DNA from: Taenia hydatigena | Taxonomy: Eukaryota > Platyhelminthes > Cestoda > Cyclophyllidea > Taeniidae | Direction of reading: 5' to 3' | Length of the DNA stretch: 64,000 bases | NCBI GenBank assembly: GCA_036345935.2 | Contig: JADWOT020000003.1 | Coordinates: forward strand, 21,160,509 to 21,224,508 | Part shown: one piece after another, positions 37,301 to 49,300 of the stretch | Numbering within the stretch: the stretch's first letter is position 1 | Layout of the letters: each line of letters starts with the position of its first letter | Program-made: the position numbers and the translations under genes | Notes under the pieces: generated by a model | The model's database searches: none | The model's input: only the letters and a program-made list of their open reading frames with translations | What the model was told of the DNA's origin: nothing

Positions 37301-40300
37301 AGATTAAAGAATGTAGGAAAAGTCGACTCTGGAACCACATAAAAGCGTTTTTAACTGCTTCAAAGAAGCGACCAGTTTTTTGTCAACCAAAATTTAATTG
37401 GCATTTGTGGCCACATCAATATCATCATCAGACGTAGGAGACGGCTAGAGCGCTTAAGTAGCTGACCCCGCTGAATATGGGGCAACAGCAGGGCAATCAT
37501 GTGATTACTTTGACCTATGGGGGAGGTGATGCATCGTAGAGGTCGTCGACGCACGATTAGTGGATGCCGTAGCCCCGCTTGACTAGCTTGACTCATCATT
37601 CGCATTTAAGGACAGCTTCATTGCTTCAGGAGGAACTATTTCCGGCACAATGGTTTACGTTACCACTGATCTTGTCCTGCACCCTTTAAAGGTGCTTCAG
37701 TCTCAAATCAACGTTTCGTTAAATCTAGACTGTGGAAGACTTTGTGACTCCTAATAGCAAGGGAAACGAACACTTTAAGGCTCTGCTAACGCTATTCACT
37801 CGAAGAATTTTTTGGCACGCATATCCAAAAAGGCAATGTCCACGCATTTCCTCGACTAAAAAACCTCGAATTCGCAATTTTACGGATAGCATTTTCTTTT
37901 CCTTTATTATGCCTATAATTCGTTCACTACCCTATTCTGAAAAACCATTAAGTGTTTTAAGTTGCAAAGGGCCTAAACTAACCGATAATCGGCGAAACGC
38001 ACCGAAATTTTATGGCGATTGGAACGTTTTCAAGAGCCACAAATTTCTCTTAAATGGAATGTCCTAAGAAGAAATCATCTTACTTTTCTGCTCTTGTTTC
38101 CTTAGATATCTTGGGAGTTGGAATGAGCCGATTGGCTATCGGGCTGAATTAGTATCAATTATGCTGGGAAAGGGGTGGGTGGAGGGGTCTTTGTCCCACT
38201 TACGATGTTGAAATCTCAAGAGCGTCGAGGCTTTGAAGGTAGTGCACAGATTCAGCCGAGAGAACTGAGTCCGTCACGATTCCAGTGCCACCTTTGCAGC
38301 TAAACAGATTTGAAATTCCGTTATTTTAGGAAAAACACGAAACAAAATGACACCAATTCTACTTTGCCCTTGAAGTGTTTTAGGGATTAAATGACAACTG
38401 GTTAAATGTCTTTAAACGGTGGAACAATTCGAAGCAAGCTTGCCTCAATTCGACAACGTTGCTAGGCGTCGCGCCAGCATTGTTCTTTGCCACACAATGA
38501 TACTGGCCACTGTCTTCTGGGTAGGTGTAGTGAATGTCCAAAATCACGTAACCTCGATCCATTGTCTCGGTAAATCGACAACCTAAAACACAGCACCTTG
38601 CAATCTGGTATAAGCCTTTACGACAATCATATGAAGGAATTTTGATAAATGTTTGAAAGGTGGTAAGATTAGAGCCAAGTACAGCCACTGTGAGGGCTCT
38701 AATGTATAACTACAGCCTAATCTAGGGTCTGACCCTCAATATTTTCTCGTGTTCGATACTCTTAGGGTAGGAATTGGCGGTCAGGAACGCGTCTACCGGA
38801 GAAAGTTTTTATGTGTGTGGGACATAAATATTGACCAAGACGCAGTCTGAATAGAATGTGGTAATTTGCCTTTCGTCGTCAAGCTACACACACCACTGAC
38901 CTAAAAACATGTGGCCAAGGAAACATGCTTTAAAAAGGGAATCAGGGTGCTGTCACTTTTTGCTCAGCAAAGAGGACAATTGTGGGTACAATAGCCCATT
39001 TTTTCATCCCAAAAATGGCATATTTTTGCAGGACTTGAGAACTCATCCTTTGCAAATCTTCGTCCCTCTTTGAAGTCACCCTAAAGGTCGCCTCCATTCA
39101 CGCTGGTTCGCGTTTTGCGTGTAATTCAAGGTATACGGCAAACCAATTTTTCATAGTTCGTTTTTTACTTTATAAAAAGGTATGGACTCCCAAAAGGAAT
39201 CTTAATTCTGACGGAGTACTGTCACCCAAATTATTATTTATCTCCAAAGTGTTTTATCTACGGAGAAATGCGAGAAGTTTGTAAGTGACCGGTGTAAATA
39301 AGATTAAGACTCTTGTCTACAGTTCAAGCTCACTTCACTATCTTTCTAAGCATAAAATAATCAAACTTGAAGTGATACGCTTTCATCTTTCATCTTTCAT
39401 GCAACATCACCATGGCAGGTTTTTCCTGGAATGGCAATTTTAGCGTGAAAGCAGCTCGTTCATGCTTACAGGCTTGATTTAAGATACCTGGTCATTCTTA
39501 GTAGCCTTTAAAGTCGCATCTCGTCTGCTAGGTAATTGTTGGGAAAATAAAACGAAACCGAGCTGCAACAGAATGATATGGTATAATGTGGACCCTTTGG
39601 GTTCCTCATGAATCCGTTGGTATGAAAGCATCTTTGACTGCTCTTAATAATTGTAAACCTAGATTAAAAGTAAATTATTCGACTGATCTTTACCCGATGA
39701 TGACCTCAGATGTGGCTGACTTGGTCTGCTTTTCGGGTCACCTGGGTTTCTCGTCTTGTAGCCACTACGCCACCGCCCGCAGGAGTAGATGACGCACATC
39801 AACAAAGCATGATGCCACCTAAGGCATACCTGTTTTAAGAGGCTCTCCATCTTTGAACCAGTCAACAGTGAGGCTGGGGTCATTGGCGGGTTGCACAAAG
39901 GTCTCGAACTTGGCACGCTCATTCTCCTTCAAGCCAAGTTGCGGCATTAGTGGGCGGATGAATTGAGGAGGCGAGGTAAACTTTGCCTCCTCCTCACGCC
40001 TAGGCGTTCCGTTCATAGCCAATTGGTTCTCCATCGCTGCTAAGTTCATGATCATCGACTCCTCCGGCAGCTGCGAGTCTGTAACCACATTGTCCTCTGG
40101 CACAACCCTACATGCGATTGGGAAATCAGAAGTTGTATTGTCGCTTTTCGTGTCAGAGATGTCCAGTTCAGCCAATGCAAATGCGATGGGCACTGAGTGA
40201 TGGCCCTTATCATTACTAATTATTAAATTATGCGTCAGCCCTGTTGCATGGGGTAAAATCGGGTAAGAGAGTTCTTTTAATTAATGCATTTTTGTCTTCT

Positions 40301-43300
40301 TCTGATGGTACTCCTTAGTAAAACTGTCGCGTGTTTATGGCTCTTTATTAGTCCATCCCACGAGTCATAAAATGTGGTGATCCATCTCCGAGTGTCTCAC
40401 ACTTCCCCTTAGCGCGTAAAATAAAGGGAAAGGACGATGCATAGGTATCTGACATCGCAATAAGGTCTGCGATATCCACCTGGTAGAACATGCAGAGCCT
40501 AAAGCTATTTCTCACATTTAAATAGGACTTGGCTTACTCGTCACTGACTGACTGCTTGCTTTACAATGTAATAATGCAAATTGAAGGCGCCTTCCAAATG
40601 CCTCAGATCACCTGTCCTTCCAACAGTCGAAATTTTGAGTTAAACCAAATTTTGTTAGTTAAACAGTCTGCAGTCCTAATGTGACCAAGGTTTTTCTTCA
40701 CCTTATCACCATGTTGACAAGTTGGCAGTCCGACTGATGGGATTGAGAGGCACAATTGCTTGAAGCCTTATCCCACTATTGTACTACTAAAGTAGACGGA
40801 TTCGCGAAATGATGTATGAATGGGAGACCATTAATCCTATGGACATGCGTACCATTCGCTTTAAAAATGTCTTATGTAGAAGCATGTGAGTTATTTTAAA
40901 ATTTTTAACTTTTAATCGACCAAAGTAAAAGGAATCAAAACTGAGCTCATCTGTAGACACTTATTTTTGGTTGCAGTTATTTTTCATCTCTGCTTTTGAC
41001 GAGAAAAACACTGCGACCAATCAGATCATCATGTACTTGATGCGCTGTTGTATATTCAAAGAAATGAGCCACCTGCGGACAGTTGGGTACAAACAGTACC
41101 TTGGTAGTTCTGGTTACTTTTCCTGCCAATTTTGGTGCACTTGCTACAAGTCAGGATTTAGGGGTTGAATCACCAGCAAGTTTTAATTATTTAATTGAAG
41201 CCAATAAGTAGCTGGAATGCTAAGGAAATCAAAGAGTAGTTTGGACACCAAAAAAGTCCTAGCTTGTTGATGATCTGTAAACCGTTGGTGATACTTGTGC
41301 TTGTTTCACCAGCGCGTTTACCAGGCAGCGGTGGGGCGAGGAACTCACGTTAAGTTGCAGCTGGTGGATTGGGCAGAGCCGTTTGCGGTCTTGGCGACGC
41401 AGAAGTACTCGCCACTGTCAGTGGTGTTGGTGTAGAGGAATTGGAATTCAGCATAGCCACGATCCAGAACCGCATTATGACGGGATGCTGGAGGCAGAAA
41501 CCCACACACACACACACTGAGTGTCAGGGTTTACTTTTATCAGTTGATTAGTTAAATTATTACCTGGTTTAGAGAATAACAATGTTCTGCAATAAAATAT
41601 ATTTTGTTTTAATTGTAGACCTTCACTGTCTCGCAATTCCACTGATGACAGAAACCCCATCTTCTAGCACTCACACCGCAAGCGCTTTAGTCCTTCCACC
41701 ATTTCTAGACCCTCGCAACTTTCTTGTTCTTTAAGAATGGATAGTTTAAGAAGAGGGCCTTCGCCTTTAATTTTAACTAAGCGATGGTGAGGATGATGAA
41801 GTCCGTGTAAGACAATGAAAGGCAGGTCTTTTGATAAGAAGTCTCGAATAACCCTACCCTCCTTTTTACTTGCACCCTCCTTTAAGTCTATGCCTAAAAT
41901 GTTTGGTGTGCATTGAAGATGTCTGCATTCTTCGGGGCTCGTTTCGCGAAAAGCCGATTCCAGTGACAGAAACCGTTGCCTAATACATCAATTTACTTGC
42001 TGTGCATTACTTGTGCCTACTAAACTGACGGCTCCTCGCAATACCTATTGCTCAAAAAAATTTTCATGAATTTCAAATGAGGCATTAACAAAACTTACTT
42101 AGATTATGTGGTTATGGCTTAATAAAAGCAATTAGGAACGGATGCTAGGTTTTTATCTCCTTCATATCCCTTCAAAGTCTCCAAGAAATATCATTTTCTT
42201 TGTAAATGTGTTGCATTTACATCGACTAATTTTAGCACATATAACCTAGAACAAGATGTTACACTTTCTTGCCTATCTCCACACTTCAACAATTATAATA
42301 TTCCTATTATTTTAGCGCTCAAAGTAGGGCTTCTTTGCATAGTACGAGTTGTGCAACTTCGCTACTGGCGATTTGTGCAGCCTAGAGTTTTTAAGAGTTG
42401 GAATGCTATCACAAATGGTTGGATATGATTGCCTCGGCAGGACTTTCCAAGGCGTTCCATAACTTCGTATTGCCTGTCGAAGGCGTAAGAAGAAAAGCAT
42501 TACTGTGGAAGCGCGTCATATGGCTTCTTCCGCATGGTGAGCCGGTGACTCTCTTAGGCTGTCAATGGGAGCTGTCACCCCTCCAAGCGAAAGTGATTAG
42601 AAAAGGTGTACAAAACCTGTAGCCACAAGAAATTAGCGCTAAATCAAAATATTTTTTGCACAAAATATTTTTTGCCTATAAAAACTAGCTCATTCCTTTA
42701 AAGGGAGAGATACATAACGTTCACAGTCAGTTATGCCTATCGCCCGAAATTCGTTCGAAAGAGCCTTTCTGAGGTCTTCATAAGATCAGATTCTCGGGGT
42801 ACATTTTAACCCATTTAGTTGTACTCTATCCACCCAGCATTATTTTACGCTCTAAAGGGACTTTTGAAGGTGTGGAAAAACGTAAGGCTCCTTAATAAAT
42901 GTTTACAAATCAACAATTCCTGCGTATGGGAGGAAAGTTAGTGTAAAGGAGTCCTATAATCACCAGTTCTTTAAAGTTAGCGAATCAGGAGGAGAGCATC
43001 CTGGCAAAATATCCTCTTACACTAAGCTAATATTTCCCTCCTCCACTGCAATTCCAAGGCTTCATTCTCAAATATTCTCAAACTCTTTCCTTTCTGGAAG
43101 CGGTGAAATTATTTATTTCAGGTTTTTAGTGTAACTTCATTTATTACATTAGAAAGATTCGGAGATAAAATTAATTGCAGAGTCTGAAAATTTGTGTCAT
43201 TTGCAAAGACAAGCCACACGGCAACTATACCACAGGAAAATTCTGTGAGTAGCTCCTGTATGGTTGGCCATGACATTGTTACCGATGCTGCTTGCCTCTC

Positions 43301-46300
43301 CAATCACACCCCATCTTCGAGCTAGTTAGAGCAGAAGCCTTGTGTGAGAGTATCGTGAATCAAAAGGCGAGTAACTCACAGGCGGAGAGGACGACACCAT
43401 TTTTGAGCCACTGAACTTCAAGCGTGGGGTCTCCAGCGGGTCTAACAATGGCCTTGAGGGTGATGCTATCGCCCTCGTTCACCGTCGCCTGAGGCACAGG
43501 ATGCTGAACAAATTGTGGGGGTCCTTCCACGTCTCCTCGATCCATGCTCCTGCGCGGTTGCTACAACCAAGACACTGTGTCCATAACCCACCTTAGTCAC
43601 TTTAGAAGAGTGTATCAGGTGAATGTGTGGAAATGGGTGACCAACCTTTACGGCAGATGTTATGAGTGGGAGATAGCAGAGCAAGAGAATGATACTTTAT
43701 CTGTGTTTCCTGCCAATTAAATCTCACTCTGGTGACGCAGAGGCTTTCCACCAAGCTGCCAGTCCTGCCGAACGTCGGTAGTAGTCTCTTCTAGAATAGT
43801 ATCTTAAATGTATGTAGGAAGGGGCTATATCTTACTTTTGCTAGTGGGACTACTCTCAGAATTAGGATGCTATTAGATTCGTAAAATAATGAAGTTGATT
43901 AGGCTATCCTACATTTAAAAATTAGTGAATTTGCGTTTTGCTTGGTTGGTTCGCCGTCAAAAATATAGCTAGGATAATCTTAAGGCAATTGCAATATTTT
44001 AAGACTTCTTAGAAGTTCTCCAATCTTTGCTTTTAGCTCTTTTTTAGGCGTTTGAACAGCTCTCTTATTTTGCTGATAGCTAACCTTTAAGAAGTTTCAC
44101 AATGGATAAGATTTGTATATTATGGGCCAACTTGATGGTGCGGATGCTGGTGGTACTAAGCTCCCAGCTCTGTTCCACGTTTATGGCGTGTCTGGAGATA
44201 ATTTAAGCGCTGTATGGGTGGAGTTTATAAGAGCTCCGACTCGCTGCTTCAAGACCCAAAGCGTTCACCCAACGATTGCTCATCATTTATGTTGTTGGGT
44301 GGATTTTTGTAGAAGTGAATGAAAATATGCTGATAGGATGCTTACAGAATGAACAATATGGCTCTAAATCCTTTTTAATCAACTGGATTTTTTTTTAAGC
44401 TTCTCAACTTTTTAATCTAACCACTTTCGGTCTTGATTAATGGGCTGGATTTCCTCATTTGCGTTGATCCAACAGTCAAAACGTCTGTATCGTCCACAAT
44501 TTGTAAGCCATCAAAATGTCTTTCCTTTTTTGAGGAATCCTCTGAAACGAACTTATCCTTCGGTCAGTTCAACACAAGACTGCTGAGCAACCACAAAGAT
44601 GCGAACAAATAGCACCACGCCGACTAGTTATAGAACCTAAAAGTAGTCAACGCCTAGTTTGTTCTGTTTTTCAAGCATCCCCTACTGACGCCTTTGACAA
44701 CTGAATATTACACCATTCGTCCTTCTATTTATAAAATGTCAGACTTTCCTCCACTTTGGTTTGTCATATGTGCCTCTAAAACCACATGCTTGATTGGTTG
44801 TGCTAACAGGTGTGCGTATTAATCAATGTCTTCCGTCAACAAGGACACACTACAGAGGCTTGTAATTTCCTCCATTTCTCAGCTTGCACAACTGCAAGAC
44901 TAAGTTACCTCGTTTGTTAGTAGAGTATTTATTAGACAGATGGGTTTTGCGGAAGTTGGTGATTGCTAAGATCCTGACATGCCTCGCTTGTCCGATTCCG
45001 CGTTCCTTTGAGTAGCTGGAGTAGACGATGCCCTTACCATCACCCACATAGCCATACATTCCTGAAGAAATTCAATCCATGCCAAGTCGGGAGGAAAAAT
45101 GTCGGTTTAGGTTGCAGAAAGCACTATTTCTTAATACGCACCCATAGATTTTTAAAGTAAAACTATCCCATCTATCCAACTCTTCGACGCTCTTAAATGG
45201 TCCACTTTGTCCAAAGTGGTGGTTATGTCACATCCTATTCTCAATTAATGCACAGGTTGCGAGGGATGTATTCCACCCCTTTCAGTTCAATTTTATCCAT
45301 CTACTTCTGGTTCAGACGTTTCTCCTGTGTAATTTCTAAAAAGAACGTGCTCACACCTCAGTCTTCGACGGAATCGAATTCAAGGGCGGAAAATGGAACA
45401 TTTGTTATAACCTGTGACACGTTCTCTGGATCCTAAATGACGTGTCCGCAAGACGACAAGGGTGAGGGTAGTGATCTAGCCACGATCATATCCTTAACCT
45501 CTTTACAACCATCCAAACGCACTCCTAGGGCGCTCTACCTTCAGCACATGATTAGTCCAGGAGACTGTGCCTTGCTCAGGCCCTGTGAAAATAAGTTCTC
45601 AAGGCTGCTGGAGGAGGATGCTCAATTACTGCCTCCCTGTCTGTTGAGATTATGAAAAATCCCCGCAGAAATTCCTTTTAAGCACCTTTAAGCAAGAAAC
45701 CATGCAGAACGTGTCGATTCAAAGCACAAGACCCACGAATTTGAGTCTGCCATCACATCTGGACTGAGGAGGAGTTCGAGTGATCGGAAATAAGGCGATA
45801 GTTATGAAGCAATCTATGAATCTAATTTAGTGGACAATTTAGAAACCTGCTGGGGAGGATATGCGTCACGTACCACCTCCGACAACCAGTAAGTGTTTCA
45901 TTAATTAGCCCTAGCAAGACTCCAGAATATGTTAAAACTAAGTAAATAAGCTTGACTAAAACGAGGCACTTACGTCACCAGTGGAACCGCATGGTCTTCA
46001 TTTCGATCAGAACAAAAAGTGGTGCGTGAGTGAATTATGTCCTTCAACAGTCCATTAGCCCCAAGATGATTACCCGTGACCTTTTTCAGCACTTCAGAGG
46101 AACAAAACAGTAGAATGTCCATTTATTATCACAAGGTGGTAAGACAAACAAGTAACAGTGGGAAATGCCAGGGTCTTTTTTAAATAATCTGATTTTATTT
46201 GCTTTTATGGAAAGTCTGTCTAAATGCTCTTCAATAAAATCTGCGATGAAATTTATTGTCAATCTCATAAATCCAAATCAGCAATTAGTCACTCCAAAGT

Positions 46301-49300
46301 GGTCGCTGAAAATTCACAACCGTCTTAGAAGTGTTCTTCTTTCTTCGTTTGGAAAATAAGGACCAAGAGGTGCACAATAATTGGGACGAGCATCCACCTA
46401 GCTATTTTACGTTACTAGGGTAAGTTCTAATTGACCATCAGCGGTATTAGGCCTTCGTAGTATTGCATTTAGCTACTTTGGTGCTGCGCTGAAGGTTATT
46501 TAGCTGTTGATAGCGGAATTGAATGGCAGAGGGCTCCAGGTCTCTAATTTTAACTTTACACAAAGGCATCAGAGCAATCGCTCAGGATCACTTGAAATTG
46601 AAATTATTATTTTTTTTATTTGCAATTTCATATCTTTTTGCCCAGAAACGACTAAACTCCTTTATCGTCGTTGACTAGACCTTCTGTGCTACCCGCTGAA
46701 GGCTGCACGAACAGTTGTTGTTAGGTTGCATGGCCCATGGCCGGGATTGCCGAGGTGACTTATAATGGAAATGCCAGATTTGTACATGTCAAGCATTGTT
46801 GTGACCGAGTTGGTGCATTTGTGTTGGAGGCAATGGCGAACTTAATTGCGTAAGCTGCTGAGAATGCCATTTCTGTGCACCTGCCCTAATCAACGACTCC
46901 ATTAAAAAAGGCCATCGCAATGGGCACTTTACAGTGTTAATTCATGTTGTTGCAAAAAATCCGCGACTCCTTTAAAGTTAATGTATTTTACGGTCCCACG
47001 AATATCGAGGAATAAAAATGGAAAAGACTTGTGCTATCCCCGGCACAGCTAGCCACCCTGCCTAAGAATAGTCATTCCAGTCTCCGATCAGCGGGAAGTG
47101 GCAGAAGTTAATCAAGTATGAAGCATAGCTAATCGCAGTTTGTTAGTAAAATTCCTACCCAAGCTGAGCGATTTCAGGTTTTGGCAAAGTGTTGTGCCCA
47201 AAATGACCAGTTGATGGAAGAAAGTGGCAAAAGAGAGGTGTTGTTTTTAGTGCCGCCCATCTGTCCGCCAATTTTACCCAGAAGTGTAAATGTCAAGAGT
47301 GTTTTAGTTTCCTTTCGGCCGGGAAAAGCCAGGTACGTCAAAACAGCCAAGGCGAGATGTTTTCACACTTCTGCTAAAACACCCCAAAGTAGAAGTTTTA
47401 TTTTGGAAGAATTATTTTTCTCCTAAATTTTTGCAAGAATAACACTTCTTAAGCCTTGCCACATATGCTGCATCACTCCCCGAGCAGCAACTACTGTTGC
47501 CCTTCTGTGATAATACCTTCAGTCTAATTATAACTTGGTGGATAAATGAGTCACGATGGGCTGCTTTTCTTCGCTTCACTTACTATCAGCTTGTCCGAAA
47601 AGTGACCGGCACGAGCGACTGACGCGTTCTCCTCGAATTCGCTCCAATTGTGCAGACCATAACAAAATAATGCGACATAACTAGGAGAATTTGAAGACTT
47701 AGGCAAATCCATCGCCTAATAGCAAACTTTCTCATCTATCTTTGCATGCGATATTTCGTTAACCATCATTTTCTTGCAGCATAAGACTGGCTCACGTAAC
47801 GCAAGGCTGGAGAGTTGGCAGTTTTACTACAGAAACCAATACCTGCGAGTTTAAAATATTATGATGATTTATTTTTCAACTAGGGAATGCCAAAGTGAGT
47901 AAACTTGAATGCCTGTTTTCAAAGAAAAGTAAGTTTCTACAACGCCTCTTAAAATTATTCGGCAATCGTAACATGGATTCATTGCGACTATTAGAAGGTA
48001 AAGAAAAAACATGCCTTCTGTGAAACCTGCTTTAGGCATTGTTAGGAAGGAATAATCGTATTCAAACCATTTGGCTCATTTTTGCCATTGCTTACTCCAT
48101 CCCCTTACACCTCCCCAAAAATGCAAGTTCATTTTCATATGGTAAGCACTTATCAAGATCATGTCCCCTTCTAAACAAGACAAGAATCGGATCCTATTAA
48201 CTGCAAAGAATAAGACATTAAATTGTGTTTTCCATTTAAATGAGACAGTTGCATTACAATGACTGATACCCAGGGTGGTGAAACCCATCGTCAAATGGTT
48301 TATTGGTAACGTGAAGGGATGGATGCAGGTGAGGAACGATGGTGCGAAACACATGCTACTGTATTTGGGTTACACTTGAACCCTTCATGCCTATGTGGTT
48401 GCCCCGTGCACGATATGGCAATCGTGTTGTCGTGGCATACGACATTGCCACGCTAGAAGTCTTACAGGAGTGGATTGAAAAGTCAAATTCACAACCTTTC
48501 AGACTTCACTCAAGCTTTACACTCATATAAAATCAAACAGGAAATTAATTGAAGTAATATTTTTTTCTATCTTGTAATATTTGCTTTCTTCATAAACTCC
48601 TCAGTCTAGCCCACTGTGTTACAGCATCAACAGCAGGACGTACTGGAAACATATTTCGCATCCGTGCATGCATACACACACATGTACTCCATCTATTTGA
48701 AGTTAAGTAATAAATGCGTTAAGGCATTTTCAACTAAGAGTGGATCAACGCGTCACACATGTTCATTAGCAGGTTGTGCTAATCAGTTGCACTGAATTAT
48801 GCGCCATAAATAAACTGTCTAGGTTTGGAACAACGACTTGTGCCTTTGTTTCAGGATGACTTTTTTTCTTATTTCGGTCAACCTAATTTCAGATTGAAAA
48901 CATAACAGTATAAAGGTCAGCCTTGCGTAATGTAAAAATGATGCAAAAAAGGCTAGCTTGTAAAAAGACGTACAAGTTGACGAAGTTTTGGGGTAGCACC
49001 CGAGGGACTCGTAGGCGGTCTCTGTGATGGCGACTGAAGCACGGATCTGGGCTGCTGCGCTGTCGCCAACTGGAAGGGACTCCGCTGTTGCGGCGGCTGG
49101 TACTGTTGTGGCTGCTGCTGCGGGGGCGTGGCCACACCGACTGGCGCAGCCCTCCCCATTGGCTGATACCCTGTAGGCTGCTGATTGGCTTCTGCTCCCA
49201 TCGGATAAGCGGCCCGGTCGATAGGTTTCCCCGTGTCCTGCACGTATTGGCGTTGTTGCGGCTGCATCTGCTGTTGTATCTGCATTTGATGCTGCGACGA

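Larger units (their letters stand above)
43561..48973 (-). other. 5.4-kb first coding intron of the kettin-like gene
   Basis: Donor CAACTT|GTACGT and acceptor GGTTGTAG, phase 0 at both ends. It includes a candidate alternative first exon (44961-45061) and an opposite-strand stop-interrupted ORF (45197-45655). The rest shows no recognisable exon. Confidence 0.55.

Noticed and set aside
37060..37437. 125-codon plus ORF
   Set aside because: Non-ATG start, no recognisable domain, lies inside an intron of the opposite-strand kettin-like gene.
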